Part shown: in pieces, positions 1 to 6,441 of the stretch
How positions within the stretch are numbered: the stretch's first letter is position 1
Layout of the letters: each line of letters starts with the position of its first letter
Assembly (NCBI GenBank): GCA_945872805.1
Contig: CAMCBE010000109.1
Location: forward strand, 1-6,723
Origin: Chitinophaga pinensis
GTDB lineage: Bacteria > Bacteroidota > Bacteroidia > Chitinophagales > Chitinophagaceae
Direction of reading: 5' to 3'
DNA length: 6,723 bases
Notes under the pieces: model-generated
What the model was told of the DNA's origin: nothing
The model's input: the letters and a program-made list of their open reading frames with translations, nothing else
Database searches by the model: none
Program-made: the position numbers and the translations under genes

Positions 1-2050
1 TTCCTCCATATAGTAAGCCAGGCCTCTTCTTATCAGCACGTAGGCTTCTTGTAAAATGAAGAGCATTTATTCCATTGGTAATTAACTTCCATGTTTGTCC
101 GTAATCCTCTGTCTTATATATATAGGGGGTAAAATCATCTAATTTATAACGTGTGCCTACAAAATAAGCAGCTCCTTTTTTAAATGGATCTACTTCGATT
201 GAATTCCACATCATCCATTTTGGACAATCTTTAGGCGTTACATTAGTCCAATTTTTTCCACCATCTCGACTAATATTAACCAACCCATCATCTGAGCCTG
301 CCCATAATAAATCTTTTTCAAGTGGGCTTTCTGCTGCAGTAAAAATGGTACAATAGTATTCCACTGAAGTATTGTCTTTGGTGATTGGTCCACCGCTTGA
401 CACCTGCTTCGATTTGTCATCAGTCGTTAAATCTGGTGAAATTTGTTCCCAGCTCGCCCCTTCATTTTCTGTCACAAACAAAGCATTACCTGCGCAGTAC
501 AATCTTTTTGGATTATGCGGGGAGAAGAAGATAGGGAAGTTCCATTGGAAACGATATTTTTGAATGTCTGCCCCTGCACCAATTGGATTGTCTGGCCATA
601 CAGAAATAGCTCTGTTCTCACCAGTACGATGATCCAATCTAGACAAATAGCCACCATAGTTTCCGCCATACACAACATCTGGATTCAACGGGTCAGCCAC
701 TACATAACCGCTTTCAGCACCTGCCGTAACATCCCAATCTTTCTCTGTAATAAATGAGCCGTAAGTGGCAGACTTTATACGGATGGTTGAATTGTCTTGC
801 TGAGCACCTAAGACTCTATATGGAAATGAATTATCAGTACTTACACGATATATTTGTGAGGTAGGTTGATTGGTATAGGAGCTCCAAGAGCTTGCTTCAT
901 CAAAACTAATTTGTGCACCTCCATCATCGGCAACAATCATACGACGCCCATCTTCTGGATCTATCCATAAATCATGGTGATCCCCATGTGGAGTTTCCAA
1001 TGCTTGAAAAGATTTTCCGCCATCTACACTTTTCATAAAGCTTACATTCGGACAGTAAACCAAATTTTCATTTTTAGGATCTACAAAAACTTTAGAGTAA
1101 TACCATGCACGTTGGCGGATGTTATTATCTCCACTTTGTAAATTCCAAGTTTGTCCGCCATCCGCACTCATAAATAATCCACCTTTTGCATTCTCAATGA
1201 TGGCATATAGTTTATCTGTGTTAGATGGTGCAACGGCCACGCCAACGATACCCCATGTCCCTTTAGGTAGGCCTTTTGCAGATGAAATGTTTGTCCAGGT
1301 ATCTCCACCATCAATACTCCTCCACAAACCACTACCGTCGCCACCACTTTCTAGGCTATAGGGCGTACGAATAACACGCCATGTTCCGGCATACAGAACA
1401 CTAGGATTACCCTCCTCCATTACTAAATCACTACAGCCTGTTTGATCATTGACATACAATACTTTTTTCCAAGATTTACCACCATCAATTGATTTAAAAA
1501 TTCCTCTGTCTTGATGTGGGCCGAATAGATGTCCCATGACACCTGCCCAAACTACATTAGGATTCTTAGGATGAATAATGATGTTTGTGATGTGACGGCA
1601 ATCTTTCATTCCGAGATTACGCCATGTTTTACCCCCGTCATCACTACGCCACATCCCACCCAAGCCATCAGATACGTTTCCGCGCATGGTATTTTCACCT
1701 TCCCCAACATATAAGACATTATCATCAGAAGGCGCTAAGGCGATTGCGCCAATGGTTGATCCAAAATATTTATCAGAAATGTTTTTCCAATTACTACCCC
1801 CATCCATCGACTTCCATACTCCGCCTCCTGTAGAACCGAAATAGAATGTATTCTTATTTACATAACTACCAGCCACTGCAGCACTCCTACCACCACGGAA
1901 CGGTCCGAGTAATCGATAGTTTACATTTTTAAGCAAACTGGTATCATACGAAACAGCCTGATCAGTTGCTTTTGAACTTACTTTCTTTTTTTGAGCAGTT
2001 GTTGAAAAGCAAATTGACATCGAAAATAAAAGAATGAAAATAGACTTCAT
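1..2050 (-). CDS. Secreted BNR/Asp-box repeat protein, sortilin (VPS10)-like beta-propeller, C-terminus outside window
   Basis: The frame is open from an ATG at 2050 to the window edge: 683 codons without a stop, so the gene is partial at its 3' end. Residues 1-20 form a signal peptide (hydrophobic IFILLFSMSICF, then TTAQ), so the protein is probably exported. After the GPFRGGRS segment (49-56) come Asp-box motifs of the S-x-D-G-G-x-x-W kind at 81-88, 136-143, 187-194, 245-252, 295-302, 341-348 (ends in F) and 594-601, with degenerate copies at 527-534 and 647-654. These mark beta-propeller blades, as in the VPS10/sortilin and BNR 'glycosyl hydrolase-like' exoproteins of Bacteroidota. From memory, family members run to about 1000 residues, so roughly a third is missing. 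The substrate is unknown; the propeller may bind or process an extracellular polymer, and no catalytic residues can be assigned. It lies 100 bp behind the secreted-protein gene and may have its own promoter. Confidence 0.93.
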   Translation of the reverse strand, partial: MKSIFILLFSMSICFSTTAQKKKVSSKATDQAVSYDTSLLKNVNYRLLGPFRGGRSAAVAGSYVNKNTFYFGSTGGGVWKSMDGGSNWKNISDKYFGSTIGAIALAPSDDNVLYVGEGENTMRGNVSDGLGGMWRSDDGGKTWRNLGMKDCRHITNIIIHPKNPNVVWAGVMGHLFGPHQDRGIFKSIDGGKSWKKVLYVNDQTGCSDLVMEEGNPSVLYAGTWRVIRTPYSLESGGDGSGLWRSIDGGDTWTNISSAKGLPKGTWGIVGVAVAPSNTDKLYAIIENAKGGLFMSADGGQTWNLQSGDNNIRQRAWYYSKVFVDPKNENLVYCPNVSFMKSVDGGKSFQALETPHGDHHDLWIDPEDGRRMIVADDGGAQISFDEASSWSSYTNQPTSQIYRVSTDNSFPYRVLGAQQDNSTIRIKSATYGSFITEKDWDVTAGAESGYVVADPLNPDVVYGGNYGGYLSRLDHRTGENRAISVWPDNPIGAGADIQKYRFQWNFPIFFSPHNPKRLYCAGNALFVTENEGASWEQISPDLTTDDKSKQVSSGGPITKDNTSVEYYCTIFTAAESPLEKDLLWAGSDDGLVNISRDGGKNWTNVTPKDCPKWMMWNSIEVDPFKKGAAYFVGTRYKLDDFTPYIYKTEDYGQTWKLITNGINALHFTRSLRADKKRPGLLYGG

Positions 2051-2070
2051 GTGTATTGATTTGGAGTACC

Positions 2071-2078
2071 TAAAAGTA
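2071..2078 (-). promoter_or_regulatory. Candidate -7 box before the BNR-protein gene
   Basis: On the minus strand this reads TACTTTTA, one mismatch from the Bacteroidota -7 consensus TAnnTTTG. It lies 20 bp upstream of the ATG at 2050, giving a short leader. No convincing TTTG-type -33 element is seen at the usual spacing, and the DNA is AT-rich, so this is tentative. Confidence 0.25.
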
Positions 2079-2150
2079 TGAAAAAATAATTGACTAACTA
2101 AGCATATTGCCTACCTACTAGAGCTGTATGAATTATAGAATCTTTGTAGA

Positions 2151-2681
2151 CTATTCAGCAGCACTAAACTTTGGGGGTGCTGATTTAGGAATTTTGAGTT
2201 CTGAGCTAATATCTGGCATTACTTCTTTTACCTTCCGTATACCAAAAAGATTTGTATCGATAAACTTCCATGTTGCCCCTTTATCCGAAGAAATGGCAAT
2301 TAGGCTAGATGAGAACTCAACATCACCTAGTAGACTTGTTAAGAAGGTTGACTGTGGCAAAACTGCTTGAAGCATGTCCTTGTAATTGATAACCTCCGAT
2401 GGTGTTCCGTAATTTATTTTACTGATGCGACCGCCAAATTTTTCAAAAACCGTTAAGGCTGAATCTGTAATGACTTTCAATTGAGACTTTCCGCCAGCAA
2501 GTGTAATCATGGAAGGATGCATATAACTCAGAAAAAGATCACTGTTTTTTCCGACTAGTGCTTTCCCCATCTCCATAGCAGCAGCACGAATAGATGTTTG
2601 TGTGGCTTGAGCCTGGGTCTCAATTGACCAAAACAAACCCAGTATTGAAATTCCACAAATGAGTACAAATTTTTTAAACAT
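2151..2681 (-). CDS. Small secreted protein of unknown function, coupled to the ABC permease
   Basis: A 176-residue protein when started at the ATG at 2681. That start gives a clean signal peptide (MFKKF, hydrophobic VLICGISILGLFW, cleavage probably after ETQAQA near residue 26). It also overlaps the permease stop by one base (TAATG). A longer reading from 2723 would only add 14 residues inside the permease gene. No lipobox cysteine is seen, so a soluble periplasmic or secreted protein is expected. The mature part begins with a helix-like stretch (IRAAAMEMGKALVGKNSDLF). It later has an SDKGATWKFID segment followed by a conserved-looking tail (VMPDISSELKIPKS). The size and layout suggest an NTF2/SnoaL-like fold, but this is only an impression. 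I do not recognise a named family. The coupling to the permease suggests it acts with the exporter or is co-expressed with it. Confidence 0.85.
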   Translation of the reverse strand: MFKKFVLICGISILGLFWSIETQAQATQTSIRAAAMEMGKALVGKNSDLFLSYMHPSMITLAGGKSQLKVITDSALTVFEKFGGRISKINYGTPSEVINYKDMLQAVLPQSTFLTSLLGDVEFSSSLIAISSDKGATWKFIDTNLFGIRKVKEVMPDISSELKIPKSAPPKFSAAE

Positions 2682-3514
2682 TATAAATCGCGTTTTTTGA
2701 ACAGTGTAAAAGATAAGAACCAAATCAAGAATGTAAGTATGATGGTATATAGTACATGCGTATTAACGGCTGCATTAGCCGCCTTGTATCCAGCTTCATC
2801 AAATTTACCTAGAAAAGCAGGAACTGGAATCATTCGGTCAGATATTTCCATGGGGAGAAGTCTACCAAAGTCTTGTCCGAATTTTACTGCCTTCAATTTA
2901 AAAAAAGCAACCATGATATTCTCTACAATCAAAGAATAAAAAATAAAAATACCGTATGCTATAAATGCTTTTCGTATGAGCAATCCAATCAAAAAAGCGA
3001 TGGAAAGCTGATAAAAGACTTGAAGAGAAAATAGCAGTATATATTTTGATTGACCAAAGATTCCAGCTAACGTATATGTCTTGGTGGCTAATATCCCAAG
3101 TGTGATGGCAACAAGCATAAAAAACAATGAAACAATGAATGTAACCAAAGCAACACTGACAAACTTTCCCCAGATGAATGTATTCTTTTGCCAACCATCG
3201 ATAATATTCTGCCTATGTGTTTTGAATGTATACTCATTAGTGATCAACATAATCACAACAATAGCTGGAATGAAGGTAAAAAAAGAACTGAGGTAAGCTG
3301 TGGTGTGAAACGTTTCTGGGAAGTTGAACGGGTTACCTAAAATCATTTTGGCAATCGCACCTCCTTGTGTTTTACCCTTTGTGATGTCATCATACGTGAA
3401 GTATACAATAGCATTAATGCCAGGATAGGAAATGGCTGCAACAGAAATGAGCAGCCAAAAAGCGGTATAATTTTTAACCTTTAGCCACTCTGTTTGTAGA
3501 ATATTTTTAAACAT
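2681..3514 (-). CDS. ABC-2 type transporter permease subunit
   Basis: A 277-residue integral membrane protein with about six hydrophobic spans: roughly 18-39, 72-92, 115-143, 157-180, 183-206 and 253-272. It starts with a basic amphipathic segment (FKNILQTEWLKVKN), typical of ABC-2 permeases. After span 2 it has NEYTFKTHRQNIIDG (93-107), a cytoplasmic segment typical of this subfamily and likely to contact the ATPase. It would form the membrane channel of an exporter with the ATPase encoded 26 bp upstream, probably as a homodimer with two ATPase copies. Its TAA stop shares one base with the ATG of the next gene. The substrate cannot be read from the sequence; relatives export peptides, antibiotics or lipids, or act in gliding and envelope processes. 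Confidence 0.92.
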   Translation of the reverse strand: MFKNILQTEWLKVKNYTAFWLLISVAAISYPGINAIVYFTYDDITKGKTQGGAIAKMILGNPFNFPETFHTTAYLSSFFTFIPAIVVIMLITNEYTFKTHRQNIIDGWQKNTFIWGKFVSVALVTFIVSLFFMLVAITLGILATKTYTLAGIFGQSKYILLFSLQVFYQLSIAFLIGLLIRKAFIAYGIFIFYSLIVENIMVAFFKLKAVKFGQDFGRLLPMEISDRMIPVPAFLGKFDEAGYKAANAAVNTHVLYTIILTFLIWFLSFTLFKKRDL

Positions 3515-3540
3515 GGAAATATAATTAAAGGGGTATTCGG

Positions 3541-4434
3541 TTAATCATTTGTTAGCTCGAAAAATTTTTCTTCGAGTCTTTTTTTCTTTGTGTACAATTG
3601 ACTTAAGACAATACCTTTTTCAAAACAAAAATCATTAATCCTCCATGGAGAAGTAGTGGACTTATGGAAATAACATTCAATTCCATCGGGGGTATCAACT
3701 ATCCTCAATACATCTGGAAACTGATTCATCGCACTCCTAAGTGCTGGAATATGTTCGGAGCAGACTAGAAAACATTCCTCGTCTGAAAGAACATCGTCTA
3801 CACGGCCATGTGTTAAGAGTTTCCCTTTCTTTAAGATAGCAACATGATCACATACTTTTTCTACTTCATCGAGTAAATGACTTGCCATGATAACCGTATG
3901 GCCTTGCGTAGCGAGCTCTTTAATTAACTCCCTTATTTCAGCGATACCAACAGGGTCTAATCCATTTGTAGGCTCATCCAAAACCAAGACAGATGGCCTT
4001 CCTAGTAATGCTCCCGCTATAGCAAGTCGTTGTTTCATACCCAAGCTATAGGTAGTGAAGCGACTGTTTCTACGTTCATATAAATTCACTTTCTTAAGCA
4101 CTTCATCTATTTCTTCTTCAGACCCACGTCCACTAACGCTTTGGGTAATTCGAAGATTTTGAACTGCTGTTAAATAATGATATACGTTGGGAGTTTCTAA
4201 TAACGAACCTATTTTTTTACGATGAAGATGAGATGGCTCTTGACCGAACCAAGTATAAGAACCTTCATCGGATTGCAATACATCTAATATTATGCTAAGT
4301 AATGTAGTTTTACCACTTCCATTGGGGCCAAGAATTCCAAAAACAGATCCAGGAGGTACGTCAAAAGAAACACCGTCTAGTGCTTTGATTTTGCCATATG
4401 ACTTAGCAATATTTTTAATCTCGAGAACAGCCAT
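3541..4434 (-). CDS. ABC transporter ATP-binding protein, BcrA/CcmA-like (COG1131 type)
   Basis: A 297-residue cytoplasmic ATPase that would power the permease encoded just downstream. All nucleotide-binding motifs are present: Walker A GPNGSGKT (36-43), ABC signature YSLGMKQR (129-136, the degenerate LSGGQ form usual in BcrA-like proteins), Walker B VLVLDEP (149-155) with catalytic Glu154, D-loop NGLDPVG (157-163) and switch His186 in ASH. At the Q-loop position the sequence is LLETP, with Glu80 instead of Gln. This is also seen in other BcrA/GldA-type ATPases, so it is probably not a defect. About 80 C-terminal residues after 215 form the variable accessory region. The ATG at 4434 gives the normal N-terminus (AVLEIKNIAKSYG). 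The similarity is to drug/bacitracin-type exporters, but the substrate is unproven. Confidence 0.95.
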   Translation of the reverse strand: MAVLEIKNIAKSYGKIKALDGVSFDVPPGSVFGILGPNGSGKTTLLSIILDVLQSDEGSYTWFGQEPSHLHRKKIGSLLETPNVYHYLTAVQNLRITQSVSGRGSEEEIDEVLKKVNLYERRNSRFTTYSLGMKQRLAIAGALLGRPSVLVLDEPTNGLDPVGIAEIRELIKELATQGHTVIMASHLLDEVEKVCDHVAILKKGKLLTHGRVDDVLSDEECFLVCSEHIPALRSAMNQFPDVLRIVDTPDGIECYFHKSTTSPWRINDFCFEKGIVLSQLYTKKKRLEEKFFELTND

Positions 4435-4444
4435 TATGCTAATT

Positions 4445-4459
4445 TTCTACAAGGTAGAA
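4445..4459. repeat. 15-bp inverted repeat ahead of the ABC ATPase gene
   Basis: TTCTAC-aag-GTAGAA is a perfect 6-bp inverted repeat with a 3-base centre, ending 10 bases before the ATPase ATG. It could be an operator or a small hairpin near the translation start; no T-run follows, so it is not a terminator. A 6-bp repeat can occur by chance. Confidence 0.35.
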
Positions 4460-4511
4460 TCATTTAACTCAATAGAATGTTAGCAAGTCTATAATATTAT
4501 GAGCGGTAATA

Positions 4512-5282
4512 CTAGGATATTTTTTGAAGTATTTCATCCCACAAGGCAATACGTACTTGAAGTGCTTTTTTGACATATTCAGTGGATGAACTCCATTTTG
4601 AAGGGTCAGTCCCACAAAGCTCTAACGTCATTTGATGTGCAAGCTCAGCATGGTGACCACCATCTACTTCGATATGGCGTTCAATATAATATTGGAATAT
4701 ACCTACTTTATCAGGGAATTGTTTTTTAAGCTCTTTGATGAAGCTGATAAACATATCAGGGATTAAATCTTCACGACCAAAGGTGAATACCGTAGCCATC
4801 AAATGCGGTTGTTCAGTGGCTATGGTTTTAAATGTAAATTCCATGAATTGCTTCGCAGCAGGTGAAAATGAATGATTGTTCAACACTTCTTCAATAGGCT
4901 TATTGCCAGTTATGTCATCGATTAAAGAAGAAACGAGAGCTGTATTTGCACCAGCTTGATGCATTGCGTTAAGGTATAATTCAAAATGACTTAATCGATT
5001 TCCGTATTGATCCACATCACTTTCTTCCCCTGTAACAATTTCATTAATTAGATATCGTGTTGAGGCATTACCCACTGGCCTCCACGGTATTTGAACACAA
5101 GTCAAGTTTATTTGAAGTGCTTTGAGGAGTGACATAAAATCCCAAACGGCATATACATGGCTTTCCATGAAAATGGTTAAATCTTCAACCGTCTTAATAT
5201 GTGAGTAAACTGGATGATTAACGAGCTTGTTCCTCAAATCAGCAACCTCGTGCTCAAGTTCCTTCAAGGATTTATTTTCCAT
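4512..5282 (-). CDS. DUF3050 family protein, predicted heme-oxygenase-fold metalloenzyme
   Basis: A 256-residue, largely helical, cytoplasmic protein without signal peptide, matching the length and sequence style of DUF3050. The ATG at 5282 is chosen. A TTG at 5303 in the same frame would add seven residues, but it falls inside the best promoter box. Counted from the chosen start, landmarks are ESHVYAVWDFMSL (40-52), NEIVTGEE (80-87), SHFELYL (98-104), IATEQ (154-158) and YYIERHIEVDGGHH (198-211). The last contains H203-x3-D207-x2-H210. With E81, H99 and E157 this resembles the ligand set of heme-oxygenase-like diiron oxygenases such as CADD and SznF. The metal role is my inference; the family name rests on recognition. 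It is followed after 77 bp by the ABC operon in the same direction, with no terminator seen between, so co-transcription is possible. Confidence 0.88.
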   Translation of the reverse strand: MENKSLKELEHEVADLRNKLVNHPVYSHIKTVEDLTIFMESHVYAVWDFMSLLKALQINLTCVQIPWRPVGNASTRYLINEIVTGEESDVDQYGNRLSHFELYLNAMHQAGANTALVSSLIDDITGNKPIEEVLNNHSFSPAAKQFMEFTFKTIATEQPHLMATVFTFGREDLIPDMFISFIKELKKQFPDKVGIFQYYIERHIEVDGGHHAELAHQMTLELCGTDPSKWSSSTEYVKKALQVRIALWDEILQKIS

Positions 5283-5300
5283 ACATATTAAATTGTGACA

Positions 5301-5308
5301 CAAAAGTA
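5301..5308 (-). promoter_or_regulatory. Candidate -7 promoter box of the DUF3050 gene
   Basis: The minus strand reads TACTTTTG, an exact match to the Bacteroidota -7 consensus TAnnTTTG. It lies 18 bp before the ATG at 5282. No clear TTTG -33 element is present about 20 bp further upstream, where there is only a T-rich run. The box overlaps the alternative TTG start at 5303, which argues for the ATG start. Confidence 0.42.
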
Positions 5309-5361
5309 ATAGAGGAATGAAAAAAATAATTTTTTGTTTAAGCAGTATTAAAATTTGAATA

Positions 5362-5412
5362 TGACATTTATGACATGTGAATTGTAGTTATAAGCATTTA
5401 ATATTGTGACAT
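5362..5412. repeat. Three copies of TGACAT upstream of the DUF3050 gene
   Basis: TGACAT occurs at 5362-5367 and 5371-5376, nine bases apart, and again at 5407-5412 in the same orientation. The pair lies about 54-75 bp upstream of the candidate -7 box, a position suited to an activator site. A related TGACAC is at 5296-5301. The repeats are real but short, and the role is speculative. Confidence 0.3.
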
Positions 5413-5472
5413 CCAATATGCGGGATAAATTCCTCAAAAGAATCCCCGGTTCCGTTTTAAGACAATATCCTT

Positions 5473-5510
5473 AAACAATAAAAGCCTGCACATGTGGGTT
5501 TTTGTTGTTT
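5473..5510. terminator. Hairpin, likely transcription terminator between the small-gene cluster and DUF3050
   Basis: The segment folds in strict register: positions pairing to a sum of 10983 give about 17 bp around a four-base ACAT loop. The core GCC..GGG is flanked by an A-rich left arm and a T-rich right arm (GGGTTTTTGTTGTTT). The minus-strand copy would end in GGCTTTTATTGTTT and so could terminate transcripts from the 41-residue gene that stops at 5551. On the plus strand four pairs are G-U; on the minus strand these become A/C mismatches, so the plus-strand RNA folds better, although no plus-strand gene precedes it. Confidence 0.45.
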
Positions 5511-5550
5511 AGAGTAGCCTGAGATTATTTAGAAAAATCAATTTGAAACT

Positions 5551-5676
5551 TCAATAAAAAGAAATTAGTAACTGATATAACTCGATTCCAATTACCATAA
5601 ATACCATTATAATCAAAGAAATTACAATAACAAAATTTGAATAACGTGTTTGTTGAGGTCGTTTCCCTTGGTTCAT
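5551..5676 (-). CDS. Small single-span membrane protein (41 residues), unknown function
   Basis: The frame from the ATG at 5676 to a TGA at 5551-5553 encodes 41 residues. An in-frame TAA directly precedes the ATG, so the start is well bounded. The layout is that of a real small membrane protein. A basic polar head (MNQGKRPQQTRYSN, residues 1-14) is followed by one strongly hydrophobic helix (FVIVISLIIMVFMVIGI, 15-31) and a short tail (ELYQLLISFY). The positive head predicts an N-in orientation. It starts 12 bp after the stop of the 90-residue gene, consistent with co-transcription. I recognise no family. AT-rich DNA readily gives hydrophobic codons, so a chance frame cannot be excluded, but the sharp polar/hydrophobic boundary and the spacing favour a gene. 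Confidence 0.5.
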   Translation of the reverse strand: MNQGKRPQQTRYSNFVIVISLIIMVFMVIGIELYQLLISFY

Positions 5677-5688
5677 TTATATGATTTT

Positions 5689-5961
5689 CTATTTAAGATT
5701 CAATATGTCATCAACTATATTATCGCCTCGCCATTGATTTATATATTTCAATGCTCTATTAAACATTTGATCATCATCTTGAATATCACAATAAGCAATA
5801 AAATTTTTCCATTCAATATCTGTAAACTCTATATTTAGTTGGTTTCTATACATATCTCGAGTGAAATTTGTTAATACATGGTAGCTCCTAACCATCCTCA
5901 AGTACTCTATAATTTGCCATGTTTCCATTCCAGCTATATCTTTGTTAAACTCTACATACAT
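5689..5961 (-). CDS. Hypothetical 90-residue protein, unrecognised
   Basis: The frame starts at an ATG at 5961 (MYVEFNKDIAG) and ends with TAG at 5689-5691; an internal Met12 (MET WQII) is a possible alternative start. It has no signal peptide or membrane span. The protein looks globular and helical. There is an aromatic-rich N-terminal half (TWQIIEYLRMVRSYHVL, residues 14-30), then FTDIEWKNFIAYCDIQDDDQ (46-65), which has the pattern of a folded acidic helix pair, and a last helix MFNRALKYINQW. The mixture of conserved-type Trp, Tyr and Asp residues supports a real gene, although no family is recognised. It lies 62 bp after the HTH regulator gene and 12 bp before the small membrane-protein gene. 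A 10-bp palindrome overlaps its start codon. Confidence 0.7.
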   Translation of the reverse strand: MYVEFNKDIAGMETWQIIEYLRMVRSYHVLTNFTRDMYRNQLNIEFTDIEWKNFIAYCDIQDDDQMFNRALKYINQWRGDNIVDDILNLK

Positions 5962-5967
5962 ATATGT
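5958..5967. repeat. Palindrome ACATATATGT over the start of the 90-residue gene
   Basis: This is a perfect 10-bp palindrome covering the ATG at 5961-5959. Its core CATATATG is identical to the core of the 12-bp palindrome at 6568-6579 upstream of the HTH gene. It could be a regulator half-site pair, but alternating AT sequence is common in this DNA. Confidence 0.3.
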
Positions 5968-6023
5968 GTATATTTTAATTGAGTATAATTTTACACTAGA
6001 GACTAAATTAATCCTACCCAGAG

Positions 6024-6371
6024 TTATCGATTAGTTGTTTGATTAGTGCATTCAAAAAGAATTTTATCATCAACTTGTGAGTATAATTTCTCAAGACCGA
6101 TAAATAAGTCAGCTGGATTAACACCTAATCCGTAGGATATAAAAAAAATGTGTGATATAGATGTCGAAATCATGCCACGTTCTATCCTTGATAATTGGTC
6201 ATATTCAATATTTATAGTATTAGCTAATCCAGAAATCGTATAATTTTTGGCTTTTCGAAGTTTTCGAATATTATTGCCAATATGTATATTTACTTCCTTA
6301 AACCTTTTTACAACAGTATTTCGTACAGGCTTTTTACAACCACCAAAAGACTGTAAAGGAAACTTATGCAT
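6024..6371 (-). CDS. XRE-family helix-turn-helix transcriptional regulator
   Basis: Started at the ATG at 6371 the protein has 115 residues. The frame is open further upstream to a TAA at 6465-6467. The only other candidate start is a TTG at 6446 (140 residues), which is unusual for this phylum and abuts a candidate promoter box, so I prefer the ATG. Residues 31-93 form the Cro/CI-type domain. Helix 1 is IGNNIRKLRKAKN, then come TISGLANTI (helix 2, about 45-53), the recognition helix EYDQLSRIERG (56-66, with the family's conserved ER-G) and FFISYGLGVNPADLF (76-90). The 30-residue N-terminal extension is basic and unrecognised. The protein probably binds DNA as a dimer. It could control itself and the two small genes downstream, which lie 62 bp further on. 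Its DNA is visibly more AT-rich than the ABC/DUF3050 genes, a hint of acquisition. Confidence 0.82.
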   Translation of the reverse strand: MHKFPLQSFGGCKKPVRNTVVKRFKEVNIHIGNNIRKLRKAKNYTISGLANTINIEYDQLSRIERGMISTSISHIFFISYGLGVNPADLFIGLEKLYSQVDDKILFECTNQTTNR

Positions 6372-6433
6372 AGTTGAATTTTTATAAATTGGGCTATTAG
6401 TTGACCCCAGTAATTTTTGAATTGTCTGTTCAT

Positions 6434-6441
6434 CAAAATTA
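6434..6441 (-). promoter_or_regulatory. Candidate -7 promoter box of the HTH regulator gene
   Basis: The minus strand reads TAATTTTG, an exact TAnnTTTG match, about 62 bp upstream of the ATG at 6371. It directly follows the alternative TTG start at 6446, making that start unlikely if the box is used. No good -33 element is seen, and such boxes are frequent by chance in AT-rich DNA. Confidence 0.28.

Larger units (their letters stand above)
5283..5550. other. Intergenic region between DUF3050 and the small membrane-protein gene
   Basis: This 268-bp stretch has no credible reading frame on either strand. It holds the DUF3050 promoter box, the TGACAT repeats and the 5473-5510 hairpin. The stretch around 5420-5455 (CGGGAT ... 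ATCCCCG) forms a weak bulged inverted repeat to which I assign no function. Confidence 0.6.

Noticed and set aside
443..757. 104-codon plus-strand open frame
   Set aside because: It lies antisense to the continuous, motif-rich BNR-protein frame. Its translation is Cys/Ile/Thr-rich with no domain pattern.
2128..2370. 80-codon plus-strand open frame
   Set aside because: Antisense shadow of the secreted-protein gene, whose signal peptide and coupling to the permease make the minus strand the coding one.
2898..3194. 98-codon minus-strand frame inside the permease
   Set aside because: Out-of-frame overlap. Its Cys/His/Phe-rich product is typical of a shifted reading of a membrane protein, and the permease frame is intact.
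5283..5303. Seven-residue longer DUF3050 start at TTG
   Set aside because: It uses a rare start codon that overlaps the perfect TAnnTTTG promoter box, leaving no leader; the ATG at 5282 fits better.
5418..5456. tRNA-like 3' end or attachment site (GAATCCCCGGTTCCG)
   Set aside because: It recalls a T-arm and acceptor, but no TTC loop in the right place, anticodon arm or 5' acceptor strand can be paired.
5650..5838. 62-codon plus-strand frame
   Set aside because: Antisense to the 90-residue gene and composed mostly of Ile/Phe/Leu codons expected from AT-rich DNA; no start context or neighbours.
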